DNA of 64,000 bases from DATAOG01 sp963753685. GTDB lineage: Bacteria; Pseudomonadota; Alphaproteobacteria; Geminicoccales; Geminicoccaceae. Position numbers and translations under genes: made by a program. Where the stretch lies: the NCBI GenBank assembly GCA_963753685.1, contig CAVWDE010000014.1, positions 72,694 through 136,693 on the forward strand. The letters are read 5' to 3'. The notes under the pieces are model-generated. The model was not told the DNA's origin. It saw only the letters and a list, made by a program, of their open reading frames with translations, and made no database searches. Of the stretch, positions 18,123-26,499 are shown piece by piece. The stretch's first letter is position 1; every line of letters starts with the position of its first letter.

Positions 18123-18395
18123 CTAGTCCTTTCCCCGGTTCTTGAAGGGGCCGCCGTCGTCCTTCTTCCGGTCCCGGTCGTCGATGCCGAGCGTGTCCCG
18201 CGTCGTCTCGCCGACGTCGCATCGATTGCCCCGAACGCCGACCACGGCTTTCGTGGCGGCGCCCCTGGCAGCCTTGGCGACATTGCAGTCGGGATCGACC
18301 GCATCCTTGGCCTTGGCGAGCGGCCCGGCCAGCGCCGGCCCGCTCAGGGCCAGCAGCACTGCCACCAAGCCGGCGCGCACATGCTGACAAGTCAT
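18123..18395 (-). CDS. Small secreted hypothetical protein (90 aa)
   Basis: This 90-residue precursor has a clear Sec signal (AGLVAVLLALSGPALAGP) and a mature part of about 67 residues. That part has two cysteines (DPDCNVAK and GNRCDVGE) and a polar, lysine-rich tail DDRDRKKDDGGPFKNRGKD. The cysteine pair could form a disulfide in the periplasm. It is the first gene of a three-gene cluster of unknown role, divergent from the acetate permease operon. I do not recognise the family. Confidence 0.65.
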   Translation of the reverse strand: MTCQHVRAGLVAVLLALSGPALAGPLAKAKDAVDPDCNVAKAARGAATKAVVGVRGNRCDVGETTRDTLGIDDRDRKKDDGGPFKNRGKD

Positions 18396-18845
18396 CGTGA
18401 CACCCTCCTCGGTTTCAACCGACCTTCACCGCAGCGTCAGGGCGGCCAGTTGACGAAGCGCCGGAACGCGCGGTTGGTCACCGGCGTGCGGTCAAACCAG
18501 AAGCCTTCGAAGACATTGCGTCGGCATGCGGGCTCCGAGGCGCACCGCCGAGCTCTGTCGGAGACGGGCCAGGGAGGCAAGTAAGTTACGGTAAGCTTAC
18601 CCCGACGCCGGCGGCGGCTCGCTCGCTCTCCCCGGCTGTTCGATTGATTTGCGTCAATGCCGGTGGCCTCGAGCGACCTTAGTCAGTTGGCACCGTCCGG
18701 AGACAGCGGCAGGCTAGAGTTGTAATCCTCGTAGCTACGCCGGTCGTCTGGTCCCGAGAGCCGCAGGACGATGGAATGCCGGCGGTCGTCGGTGTGGCAT
18801 GCCCGGCGTTCGCCTCGAGCGCCGGGCGAATTGAGGAGATCTCGG
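18396..18845. other. Divergent intergenic region of 450 bp
   Basis: This spacer separates the unknown envelope cluster (minus) from the DUF485-actP operon (plus). It holds an FNR/FixK-like palindrome at 18644-18657 and somewhat more AT-rich sequence around it. I see no credible gene: an open frame starting at 18776 simply runs into actP in frame and lacks its own ribosome site. Confidence 0.5.
18644..18657 (+). promoter_or_regulatory. FNR/FixK-type box
   Basis: TTGAT-TTGC-GTCAA matches the TTGAT-N4-RTCAA anaerobox recognised by FNR, FnrL and FixK regulators (9 of 10 half-site bases of the perfect palindrome). It lies 188 bp upstream of the DUF485 start, so the transcription start would be expected within the following 100 bp if it acts as an activator site. 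It may link acetate uptake or the divergent cluster to oxygen level. Confidence 0.5.
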
Positions 18846-19154
18846 ATGGAGCATCAGGTTTACGCGCGGGTGAGGAGCCACCCGAAGTTCGTCGAGCTGA
18901 TCGAGCGGCGCAGCAGGTACGCCTGGACGCTCTCGTTCATCATGCTCGCGATCTACTACGGCTTCATTTTGGTGGTCGCCTTCGCCCCCGGGCTGCTCGG
19001 GGTGCCGCTGTCGGCCGGGGCGGTGACGACCGTCGGGATTCCGGTCGGGATTCTGATCATCATTGCCGCCTTCATCCTCACCGGACTGTACGTCCGGCGG
19101 GCCAACAGCGAATTCGACGCCCTGAACCAAGAAATCCTGGAGGCTACCAAATGA
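18846..19154 (+). CDS. DUF485 domain-containing membrane protein (YjcH-like)
   Basis: This 102-residue inner-membrane protein has two helices: YAWTLSFIMLAIYYGFILVV and TTVGIPVGILIIIAAFILTGLYV. The N-terminal HPKFVELIERRSRYAWTLS matches DUF485 proteins, which are nearly always encoded just before actP and are thought to assist the symporter. ATG 18846 follows GAGGAG by 8 bp; an ATG upstream at 18771 has no such site. Its stop overlaps the actP start (ATGA). Confidence 0.92.
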   Translation: MEHQVYARVRSHPKFVELIERRSRYAWTLSFIMLAIYYGFILVVAFAPGLLGVPLSAGAVTTVGIPVGILIIIAAFILTGLYVRRANSEFDALNQEILEATK

Positions 19155-20824
19155 TGCCCCTGATGGTAGCGCTCGGGCTCGCCGCCGGGGCGCTGGCATT
19201 CCTCGACCCGACCCTGGCCGCCGCGGCCGAGGCCGTGACCGGCGAGGTCCAGCGCCAGCCGGTCAACATCCCGGCGATCGTGATGTTCTTCCTGTTCGTC
19301 TCAGGCACTCTCGGCATTACCTACTGGGCCGCCAAACGCACGCGGTCCGCCGCCGACTTCTATGCCGCCGGCGGCGGCGTCACCGGCTTCCAGAACGGCC
19401 TCGCGATCGCCGGCGACTACATGTCGGCGGCCTCCTTCCTGGGCATCTCGGGCCTCGTGTTCGCGTCCGGCTTCGACGGCCTGATCTACTCGATCGGCTT
19501 CCTGGTCGGCTGGCCGATCATCCTGTTCCTGATCGCCGAGCGCCTGCGCAACCTCGGCAAGTACACCTTCGCCGACGTCGCCTCCTACCGGCTGCAGCAG
19601 ACGCCGATCCGCTCGCTGGCGGCGGTCGGCTCGCTGACGGTCGTGGCCTTCTACCTGATCGCGCAGATGGTCGGGGCCGGTAAATTGATCCAGCTGCTGT
19701 TCGGCCTCGACTACCTCTATGCGGTCGTGATCGTCGGTGTCCTGATGATCCTCTACGTCACCTTCGGTGGCATGATCGCGACCACCTGGGTGCAGATCAT
19801 CAAGGCAGGCCTCCTGCTGATCGGCGCGACCTTCATGGCGCTGGCCGTGCTCTGGCACTTCGGGTTCAGCTTCGAGGCGATGTTCGCGAGCGCGGTCGCG
19901 GCCCATCCCAAGCACCAGGCGATCATGGCGCCGGGGGGCCTGGTGTCCGACCCGGTCTCGGCGATCTCGCTCGGCCTCGCGCTGATGTTCGGGACCGCGG
20001 GCCTGCCGCACATCCTGATGCGCTTCTTCACCGTGCCCGATGCCAAGCAGGCGCGCCGCTCGGTGTTCTACGCCACGGGCTTCATCGGCTACTTCTACAT
20101 CCTGACCTTCATCATCGGCTTTGGCGCGATCACGCTGGTGATGACCAACCCGGCCTTCCTCGATCAGGCGGGCAAGCTGCTCGGCGGCAACAACATGGCC
20201 GCGATCCACCTTGCCAATGCGGTCGGCGGCAGCCTGTTCCTGGGCTTCATCTCGGCGGTCGCGTTCGCGACCATTCTCGCGGTCGTGGCCGGGCTGACGC
20301 TGGCCGGTGCCTCGGCCGTGAGCCACGACCTCTACGCTTCCGTGTTCGCCCGCGGCCGGGCGAGCGAGATGCAGGAGGTGCGGGTGTCGCGGATCGCGAC
20401 GGTCGTCCTCGGCATCGTCGCGATCGCGCTCGGCATCCTGTTCGAGCAGCAGAACATCGCCTTCATGGTCGGACTCGCGTTCGCGATCGCGGCCAGCTGC
20501 AACTTCCCGATCCTGTTTCTCTCGATGTACTGGAAGCGGCTGACCACGCGCGGCGCCTTCTTCGGCGGCTTCCTCGGGCTGATTACAGCGGTCGTGCTGG
20601 TGATTCTGTCGCCCACGGTCTGGGTCGCGGTCCTGGGTTACCCGACCCCGATCTTTCCTTACAAGGAGCCGGCGCTGTTCTCGATGACCGTCGCCTTCGC
20701 CGGCATCTGGCTGTTCTCGCTGCTCGACCACAGCCGGACCGCCAAGCAGGAGGAGGAGGCGTTCGAAGCGCAGTACGTCCGCTCGCAGACGGGCCTCGGC
20801 GCAGCGGCTGCCGCCGCGCACTGA
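19151..20824 (+). CDS. actP: Cation/acetate symporter ActP
   Basis: The 557-residue sodium/solute symporter imports acetate and other short-chain carboxylates. The N-terminus has a signal-like hydrophobic segment followed by EVQRQPVNIPAIVMFFLF, as in ActP. Around residue 75 come ADFYAAGGGVTGFQNGLAIA and GDYMSAASFLGISG, the SSS-family ligand and Na+ region. PHILMRFFTVPDAKQARRSV is also diagnostic. About thirteen helices are expected. The gene overlaps DUF485 by 4 bp. An FNR-like box lies upstream of the pair and a strong GCGA-loop hairpin lies just after the stop. The following CBS/nucleotidyltransferase gene and exonuclease gene form a commonly seen cluster with actP. Confidence 0.95.
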   Translation: MMPLMVALGLAAGALAFLDPTLAAAAEAVTGEVQRQPVNIPAIVMFFLFVSGTLGITYWAAKRTRSAADFYAAGGGVTGFQNGLAIAGDYMSAASFLGISGLVFASGFDGLIYSIGFLVGWPIILFLIAERLRNLGKYTFADVASYRLQQTPIRSLAAVGSLTVVAFYLIAQMVGAGKLIQLLFGLDYLYAVVIVGVLMILYVTFGGMIATTWVQIIKAGLLLIGATFMALAVLWHFGFSFEAMFASAVAAHPKHQAIMAPGGLVSDPVSAISLGLALMFGTAGLPHILMRFFTVPDAKQARRSVFYATGFIGYFYILTFIIGFGAITLVMTNPAFLDQAGKLLGGNNMAAIHLANAVGGSLFLGFISAVAFATILAVVAGLTLAGASAVSHDLYASVFARGRASEMQEVRVSRIATVVLGIVAIALGILFEQQNIAFMVGLAFAIAASCNFPILFLSMYWKRLTTRGAFFGGFLGLITAVVLVILSPTVWVAVLGYPTPIFPYKEPALFSMTVAFAGIWLFSLLDHSRTAKQEEEAFEAQYVRSQTGLGAAAAAAH

Positions 20825-20844
20825 GCGCCGCTGTCGGTTGTCGA

Positions 20845-20872
20845 CGCCCCGGGACGGCGACGTCCCGGGGCG
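20845..20872 (+). terminator. Perfect 12-bp hairpin with GCGA tetraloop after actP
   Basis: CGCCCCGGGACG (20845-20856), loop GCGA, then CGTCCCGGGGCG (20861-20872). The stem is perfect and the loop is of the stable GNRA class. It lies between the actP stop (20824) and the likely TTG start of the next gene (20898), followed by CTATCTTA without a U-run. It could protect actP mRNA or attenuate read-through. Confidence 0.6.
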
Positions 20873-20897
20873 CTATCTTATCGACCGGAGGCGCGCC

Positions 20898-22712
20898 TTG
20901 GTCAAAGCGTTCGACTTCAGCCACCCGCCGTTCGACCGGCTGACCGGTCCCGAGATCCAGCGTTTCAAGGCGAGCCTGGACGTCCAATTCTTCCGGGAAG
21001 GTGAGACCATCATCCGGGCGGGCGCGGTCCCGGACGCCTTCTACATTGTCCTCAAGGGCGCCGTGCGCGAGGTCGACGGCACGGGCGTCGTCGCGGTTCA
21101 CGGACCCGATGACTGCTTCGATACCAGCCTTCTGGTCGAAGGCAGGTGCCGCTACGACCTGGTGGTCGAGGAGGAGGCGATCTGCTACGTCCTGCCGGTC
21201 GACGAGCTGCTCGATCTGACCGCCAACAACAAGGCGTTCGCCGAGTTCTTCTACCACGACATCTCGCTACGGCTGGAGGCGCTGTCGGCGCGCCAGACCA
21301 TCCGCGAGCTGCAGCCGGTGATGATGGCGCGGGTGCGCGACGCCTACCTCCACCCGCCGCTCTACGTCGAAGCCGCGACCTCGATCTTCGAGGCGGCGAG
21401 CCTCATGAAGGCCAACAAGGCGACCTCGCTCCTGGTGCGCGCCCAAGGGCGCACCGGCATCGTCACCGGCATCGACATGCGCGAGGCGGTGATCCTCGGG
21501 CGCCGGCCGGTCGAGACCCCGGTTGGCGAGATCGCGACCTGGCAGCTCGTGACCATCGCGCCCGCGGAGCTGCTGGCCGAGGCGCTGCTCCGGATGACCC
21601 GGCACGGCGTCAAGCGGCTGGTGGTCGAGGAGCGGGGACGGATCAGCGGCGTGCTCGAGCAGGTGGACCTTTTGAGCTTCCTCTCGAGCCAATCCTACAT
21701 CCTCGGTCTGCAGGTCGAGCGGGCGGCGTCGATCGACGACCTGCGCGCGGCGAGCGAGCAGCTGCCGGCGCTGGTCCAGGTGCTGCACGGCCACGGCACC
21801 AAAATGCCTTACATCACCCAGCTGGTCGCCGAGCTGACCCGCAGGATCGCGGCCCGGCTGTTCGGCATGCTCGCGCCGCCGGAGCTGAGCTCGAACGCCT
21901 GCCTGATGGTCATGGGCAGCGAAGGCCGGGGCGATCAGATCCTCAAGACCGACCAGGACAACGGCCTGATCCTGCGCGACGACTACGACGCGCCGGAGCT
22001 GCGTCGGGTGTGCGAGGCGTTCACCGATGCCCTGGTCGACTTCGGCTATCCCCGCTGCCCCGGCGGCATCATGGTCAGCAACCCCGCCTGGGCGAAGCCG
22101 CTCGCCGGGTTCAAAGACGACCTGCGCAGCTGGATGCTCTCGCCCGACGAGCAGGCGCTGATGAACGTCGCGATCCTGGTCGACGCCGCCCCGGTCGTGG
22201 GCGACCCCGCACTGCTGGCCGGGCTCAAGACACAGCTCTTCGAGCTCAGCCGCGGCGAGGCCGCCTTCTGCGCCCGCTTCGCGCGCGCCATCGAGACCTT
22301 CGAGACGCCCTCGCTGGGCGGCATCCGCAGCCTGCTGGGTGGCCGCATGCTCGGTCGCGAACCGCTCGATCTCAAGAAGAGCGCCATCTTCCCGATCGTC
22401 CACGGCGTCCGCGCGCTGGCCCTCGAGCACCAGATCCCCGAGACCAACACCGCCGAACGCATCCGGCGGCTCGAGGATCTCGGGCTGTTCGACAACGCGT
22501 TCGCGGTCGATCTGATCGAGGCCTACGGCTTTCTGCTCGGCCTGCGCCTCCAGGCCCGGCTCGATCGGCTGCGCCTCGAGCAGGAGCCGGACAACCTGAT
22601 CCGGCCGCACGAGCTCAACAAGTTCGAACGCGACCTGCTCAAGGACTCGTTCGCGATCGCTGGCCGGTTCAAGGAGCTCGTCCGCCACCACTTCCACCTG
22701 AAGATGCTCTGA
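20898..22712 (+). CDS. cNMP-binding/CBS/DUF294 nucleotidyltransferase-like signalling protein
   Basis: This is a cytoplasmic signalling protein of 604 residues. A cyclic-nucleotide-binding-type domain (about 10-130, FREGETIIRAGAVPDAFYIV) comes first, then two CBS motifs (about 145-270). Next is a DUF294 GlnD-like nucleotidyltransferase domain with MVMGSEGRGDQILKTDQDN near residue 340 (G-S and D-x-D type metal residues). A helical DUF294 C-terminal domain ends the protein. TTG 20898 was chosen because GGAGG stands 6 bp upstream. An earlier in-frame TTG at 20838 lacks a site and would translate through the hairpin at 20845-20872. In this cluster it may control actP or respond to acetate or nucleotide levels. 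Confidence 0.85.
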   Translation: MVKAFDFSHPPFDRLTGPEIQRFKASLDVQFFREGETIIRAGAVPDAFYIVLKGAVREVDGTGVVAVHGPDDCFDTSLLVEGRCRYDLVVEEEAICYVLPVDELLDLTANNKAFAEFFYHDISLRLEALSARQTIRELQPVMMARVRDAYLHPPLYVEAATSIFEAASLMKANKATSLLVRAQGRTGIVTGIDMREAVILGRRPVETPVGEIATWQLVTIAPAELLAEALLRMTRHGVKRLVVEERGRISGVLEQVDLLSFLSSQSYILGLQVERAASIDDLRAASEQLPALVQVLHGHGTKMPYITQLVAELTRRIAARLFGMLAPPELSSNACLMVMGSEGRGDQILKTDQDNGLILRDDYDAPELRRVCEAFTDALVDFGYPRCPGGIMVSNPAWAKPLAGFKDDLRSWMLSPDEQALMNVAILVDAAPVVGDPALLAGLKTQLFELSRGEAAFCARFARAIETFETPSLGGIRSLLGGRMLGREPLDLKKSAIFPIVHGVRALALEHQIPETNTAERIRRLEDLGLFDNAFAVDLIEAYGFLLGLRLQARLDRLRLEQEPDNLIRPHELNKFERDLLKDSFAIAGRFKELVRHHFHLKML

Positions 22713-22714
22713 GC

Positions 22715-23329
22715 ATGCTCGGCGGGCTGCGCCGGCGCTGGTGGCGGCGGCGCCTGAAGGACCCCGCCTATGCCTTCCTGGCCGAGCCGGACCCCGAGGG
22801 CGAGCTGGTCAGCCTGGATTGCGAGACCACCAGCCTCGAGGTGGCCTCGGCCGAGCTGCTCTCGATCGCGGCGATCCGGATCCAGGGCGATCGCATCCTG
22901 ACCAGCGCGGCGCTCGACCTCCTGGTGCGGCCGGTGGTGCGCCCGAGCGACGCGGGCGTGCTGATCCACCGGCTCCGTTCTGCGGACGTCGCCGGCGGGT
23001 TGTCGCCGGCCGAGGCGATCGAGCGCCTGCTGCACTTCGTGGGCGGTCGGACGCTGGTCGGCTACTATCTCGAATTCGACCTCGGCGTCATCAACCGCTA
23101 CCTGCGGCCGAAGCTCGGCGTGGGGCTGCCCAACCCGCGCATCGAGGTCTCCGCCCTCTACTACGACCTGAAGACGCGGCGCCTGCCCGGCAGCCACGTC
23201 GATCTCGGTTTCCAGGCGATCCGCGCCGATCTGGACCTGCCGGACCTGCCCGAGCATGACGCCTTCAATGACGCCCTGATGGCGGCGATGATGTACCTGC
23301 GCCTCGCAGGCCCCGGCGCGCGCGTCTGA
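22715..23329 (+). CDS. 3'-5' exonuclease (DnaQ-like, DEDDh)
   Basis: The 204-residue protein has the DEDDh exonuclease residues. Exo I is SLDCETTSL (Asp/Glu) near residue 30, Exo II is YYLEFDLGVINRY (Asp) near 120, and Exo III is EHDAFNDALMAA (His/Asp) near 185. The N-terminal arginine-rich segment RRRWWRRRL is unusual and may bind nucleic acid. It starts 2 bp after the upstream stop. Stand-alone exonucleases like this often follow the DUF294 gene in actP clusters. The biological substrate is unknown; it is not the polymerase III epsilon subunit itself. Confidence 0.88.
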   Translation: MLGGLRRRWWRRRLKDPAYAFLAEPDPEGELVSLDCETTSLEVASAELLSIAAIRIQGDRILTSAALDLLVRPVVRPSDAGVLIHRLRSADVAGGLSPAEAIERLLHFVGGRTLVGYYLEFDLGVINRYLRPKLGVGLPNPRIEVSALYYDLKTRRLPGSHVDLGFQAIRADLDLPDLPEHDAFNDALMAAMMYLRLAGPGARV

Positions 23330-23468
23330 GATCAAGGCCGCCGTTCGATTGCATGAGCAGCCCCGGCGCCGACATCTGGCGGCAAGCTTGAATATCTACA
23401 TGTGAGCTGAGCATTCTTATTATCTTCTCCTCGGTGATCTTGCTCAGATACCGACTTAGGATTTCCCC

Positions 23469-24344
23469 TTAGTCTAGCTCCGACCCGGTCGGGTGGCCGC
23501 GCGCACCGAGGGACAGATCGGCGATGATGGGGTAGTGGTCGGAGCCGAGCGCAGGGCCCCGCCGCAGGCGAAGCACCGCGAGCGAGCCTTTGACCAGAAC
23601 GTGGTCGATCGGGATCTGCGCCGGCCAGAACCAGCGCGGCCAGGTCGCGATGTAGCCCTGGCCGTCGGCGGCGTTGCGCAGCCCGGCCGTCCTGACCAGG
23701 TCCCGGAACTGCCGCGACCAGGGCGTGGCATTGAAGTCTCCCGCCAGGATCACCGGTCGATCGATCCGGCTCACGATCCGGGCGAGCCGGTCGAGCTCGC
23801 GCTGCCGGCGGTGGTGGCCGCGCGCGCCCGGCCCGGGCCAGGTCGAATGGACGCCCGCGACCACCAGCGTCTGCCCGCCGACCGCAAGCTCGACCACCAG
23901 ATACGGCCGCGGCGCCCGGTCGCTCGACCTTGCCTCAGCCACCACGTCTTCGATCCCGAGGTCCGCGCGCACGATCGGAAAACGGCTGAGCACAAAGACC
24001 GGCGGGGGCTTGGGCCACGTCTGCGGGGCACGGTACGGGTACGGCCGGCCAAGGTCGGAGATCACCTGGCGCCAGCGCCAGCGCTTGGCGTCGACCAGGA
24101 CCACCAGATCCGCATCACTCTCACGGACGAATTCGAACACGGCATCCGGCGTCAGGTTGTGCTCCAGCACGTTGAAGCTCAGGACGCGCAAGGGCACGCC
24201 GCCGGCCGCCGCGGCGGGCGTTCCGCCGCGCCAGAGATCCTTGATGGCCACCCCATGCACCAGCGCCACGAGGGCGAGGACGGCGGCCGTCGGCCAGGCG
24301 CGCGTGGCCAGAGCGACGACGCCGAGCATCGCGGCCGCGACCAC
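23469..24344 (-). CDS. Endonuclease/exonuclease/phosphatase family protein, N-terminus uncertain
   Basis: A membrane-anchored metal-dependent hydrolase of the EEP superfamily. Conserved blocks are LSFNVLEHN (Asn), VHSTWPGPG, LAGDFNATPWS (Asp/Asn), PIDHVLV and LGSDHYPIIADL (catalytic His). The usual Glu of the second motif appears as LVVLVDAKRW, so Asp or a shifted residue would have to serve. The GTG at 24344 gives 291 residues, but coding clearly continues upstream. In-frame codons to about 24458 encode the family's first membrane helix and the SHFRLQY linker, with no ATG/GTG/TTG before a stop. Either a CTG start near 24458 is used (AAGGA lies 10 bp ahead), or a frameshift separates it from GTG CCT GAC codons further upstream. 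Confidence 0.75.
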   Translation of the reverse strand: MVAAAMLGVVALATRAWPTAAVLALVALVHGVAIKDLWRGGTPAAAAGGVPLRVLSFNVLEHNLTPDAVFEFVRESDADLVVLVDAKRWRWRQVISDLGRPYPYRAPQTWPKPPPVFVLSRFPIVRADLGIEDVVAEARSSDRAPRPYLVVELAVGGQTLVVAGVHSTWPGPGARGHHRRQRELDRLARIVSRIDRPVILAGDFNATPWSRQFRDLVRTAGLRNAADGQGYIATWPRWFWPAQIPIDHVLVKGSLAVLRLRRGPALGSDHYPIIADLSLGARGHPTGSELD

Positions 24345-24573
24345 GTATTGCAGCCGGAAATGGCTGAACAGATCGAGCGGCCACCAGAGCCTGGCCGCGA
24401 GCGTGCACCCGGTCGCCAGGACGAGCCCGGCCGCAGCCAGCGTCAGGAACAGGGTCAGGGTGCCTGATCCTTGCCCGATCGCCGATCGAACTGGCGCCTC
24501 ACGGCCGCGGCGTCAGGCACGGCAACCGGCTCCGGTCCGCGACCGACCCGAAACCGACCTCGGCGCCGGAGCC

Positions 24574-24601
24574 AAGGGGCGGGGCACGCCCCCCGCCCCT
24601 T
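24574..24601 (-). terminator. Strong GC-rich hairpin downstream of the sugar-binding-protein gene
   Basis: AAGGGGCGGGG (24574-24584) pairs perfectly with CCCCGCCCCTT (24591-24601) around a 6-nt loop, 16 bp past the stop codon at 24617. The stem is very stable but a U-run is lacking. It is likely the 3' end of the binding-protein mRNA. Confidence 0.6.
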
Positions 24602-24616
24602 GCGGTCAGCTCGGGA

Positions 24617-25594
24617 TCAGTCCGAGTAGACGAACTTCCGGACCTCGGGATCGTCGATGTTGCTCTTGTCCATGACGGTGAAGCCGGTGCCGATCCGGAT
24701 CGGGACCGATTCCCCGGTCACCGCGGCGAACGCGGTCACGACGCCGTAATAGCCGATCTCGGCCGGATGCTGGGCGATCGCGAGGTCGATCAGGCCGGAC
24801 TTGAGGTCGTCGACGATCCGCTGCGGAGCGTCGAACGCGACCACCCGGATCGCCCCGGTCTTGCCGACCCCCTTGACGCCGTCGGCGGCGCCGATCGCCG
24901 AGAACAGGTTGGCCCCGAACACCCCGGCGAGATCGGCATTGCGCGCGAACACCGCCTGCAGCTGCGCCGCGGCCTTGTTGGCATCGTCGTCGTTGAACTG
25001 GGTCTCGAGCACGGTAATGCCCGGGTACAGCTGGCTCATCGCGAGCTTGAAGCCCTGCTCGCGCTGATCGGTGGTCGAGATCCCGGGCTTGACGTTGGAC
25101 ACGTAGACCTTGCCCTTGCCGTCCAAGACCTTGCCGAGCGCGATCCCGCCCAGAAAGCCGCCGAGCACGTTGTCCGAGGCGACGTAAGACAGCGGAAAAT
25201 CGCCGGCGCCGTTGCCGTCCTGGTACTTGCCGTCATCGATGAAGGTGTCGACCGTGATCACCTTGATGCCGGCGTCGACCGCCTGCTTGAGGGGTGCGAT
25301 CAGCTGCTGCTTGTCGGTCGGCGCGATCAGGATGGCGTCGGGATGGCGCGCGATCACCGCGTTCAGGACCGGCACCTGCGTGGTCGGGTTGAAGTCCGGC
25401 GCGCCCTGGAAGATCAGCTGGGCGCCGAGCGCATCGGCGGCGCGCTGCGCGCCTTTGTGCATGGTGATGTAGAAGGCGTCGGTGGTCAGGCCCGGGATCA
25501 GCGCGATCACCGGCTTCTTCTGGGCAAAGGCGTGGTCGGCCGACGCGCCGACCAGCAGGAGCGCGCCGAAGGCGACGGCGAGCAGCTTTCTCAT
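24617..25594 (-). CDS. Sugar ABC transporter substrate-binding protein (orphan)
   Basis: This 325-residue periplasmic protein of the ribose-binding type has a Sec signal (LLAVAFGALLLVGASADHAFA). The mature part begins KKPVIALIPGLTTDAFYITM, continues with DAILIAPTDKQQLIAPLKQAVDAG, and has the hinge-region GVFGANLFSAIGAADGVKG near residue 225. No permease or ATPase is adjacent. The gene is single, with a terminator-like hairpin after it. It may supply a transporter encoded elsewhere or act as a chemoreceptor partner. Confidence 0.88.
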   Translation of the reverse strand: MRKLLAVAFGALLLVGASADHAFAQKKPVIALIPGLTTDAFYITMHKGAQRAADALGAQLIFQGAPDFNPTTQVPVLNAVIARHPDAILIAPTDKQQLIAPLKQAVDAGIKVITVDTFIDDGKYQDGNGAGDFPLSYVASDNVLGGFLGGIALGKVLDGKGKVYVSNVKPGISTTDQREQGFKLAMSQLYPGITVLETQFNDDDANKAAAQLQAVFARNADLAGVFGANLFSAIGAADGVKGVGKTGAIRVVAFDAPQRIVDDLKSGLIDLAIAQHPAEIGYYGVVTAFAAVTGESVPIRIGTGFTVMDKSNIDDPEVRKFVYSD

Positions 25595-25721
25595 GGGGAC
25601 CTCCCTGGATGCAGCGCCCTGGCTTGCCGCGGTGCCAGAACGAGCGCCGTCACCGCCGCGAGGGTTGAGCCGGACACTATCGGACCCCCGACGTCGACGG
25701 CAAGCAGCCGACGCGGCGGGA

Positions 25722-26125
25722 TCAGAGCAGGCGAAAAGCTGTCCAAGCTCGGCGGCCTTGCGGTCGAAGGTCGCGGTCGCCTCGCAGCCTGACTCTGCGG
25801 TTGATGAGGCCGATCAGCGACATCGGCGAAATCGACCTTGCCTCGTACGATAGTCCACGAGCGCGCGCTCGACCAGGTCGCCGTGCTCGACCGCGAGCAG
25901 CGGCGCCCGGAGCAACGCGTCGATCGGCCGCCGCGATCTGCGCCGTCGCGCAAAGCGATAATGCGCTCTCAGCACCCAGACGACCTCGCAGAGCACGACG
26001 AGGTTGATGAAACCGAGCCGATCCGGAGTGCATTCCCGCTCGAGCAGACGCTCGGCTCGATCGACCATCTCCGGCTCGTCATCGGTCAGATACCGGACCA
26101 GGACGTTGGTATCGATCCCGATCAC
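25722..26125 (-). pseudogene. PIN-domain toxin (VapC-like), several frameshifts
   Basis: The N-terminal half reads as a PIN-domain ribonuclease: MIGIDTNVLVRYLTDDE with the first catalytic Asp, then FINLVVLCEVVWVLRAHYRF. After residue 56 the frame is disturbed. A pair of compensating shifts surrounds RRRRSRRP (expected an IAAAIDAL-type stretch). PIDALLRAPLLAVEHGDLVERALVDY follows normally, and then at least three more shifts occur before SLIGLINR and the last block CEATATFDRKAAELG, all found in other frames. The later catalytic Asp residues are therefore out of frame. It starts inside the AbrB gene stop (ATGA overlap), the normal antitoxin-toxin layout. Decay of the toxin or poor sequence quality are both possible. 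Confidence 0.75.
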
Positions 26126-26382
26126 GACTTGGTCGATCGGAGGTAGCGCGCGACGGCGGCGTCGGCGATCGCCTCGTTCATCTCCTCGACCGTCGCCGGC
26201 CGTTCAGGCCGCGGCAGGATGCCCCTGAGATCGCGCAGGGTCAGATTGGCCGCCACCAGCCTGACCGAGCCGTCGGCATTGACCATGAACTTGATCTTGT
26301 CGCCGGGCTTCAGGTTGAGCCGGTCCCGGATGTCCTTGGGAATGGTCGTCTGACCCTTACGGGTCAGGGTGGAGGAGCTCAT
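26122..26382 (-). CDS. AbrB/MazE-type antitoxin
   Basis: This 86-residue protein has an N-terminal swapped-hairpin AbrB domain: TLTRKGQTTIPKDIRDRLNL (residues 4-23) followed by KPGDKIKFMVNADGSVRLV. A C-terminal toxin-binding tail ends EEMNEAIADAAVARYL. ATG 26382 follows a GGAGAAG ribosome site; an upstream in-frame ATG at 26406 lacks one. The stop overlaps the PIN gene start by 4 bp. It lies 117 bp downstream of SBP array A and probably represses its own promoter. Confidence 0.88.
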   Translation of the reverse strand: MSSSTLTRKGQTTIPKDIRDRLNLKPGDKIKFMVNADGSVRLVAANLTLRDLRGILPRPERPATVEEMNEAIADAAVARYLRSTKS

Positions 26383-26499
26383 CGCGCTTCTCCTTACATC
26401 GGTCATGGTTCATTACAATGGACTCTCAAGCAAGGAACTGCAAGGCCGGTCGTGATGAGCTTCGCTGACCCGTGCCGTCGGGGGCCACCAGCCTCGCAC

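Noticed and set aside
20838..20897. Earlier TTG start (20838) for the CBS/DUF294 protein
   Set aside because: No ribosome site, and it would translate through a perfect hairpin; TTG 20898 has GGAGG at the right distance.
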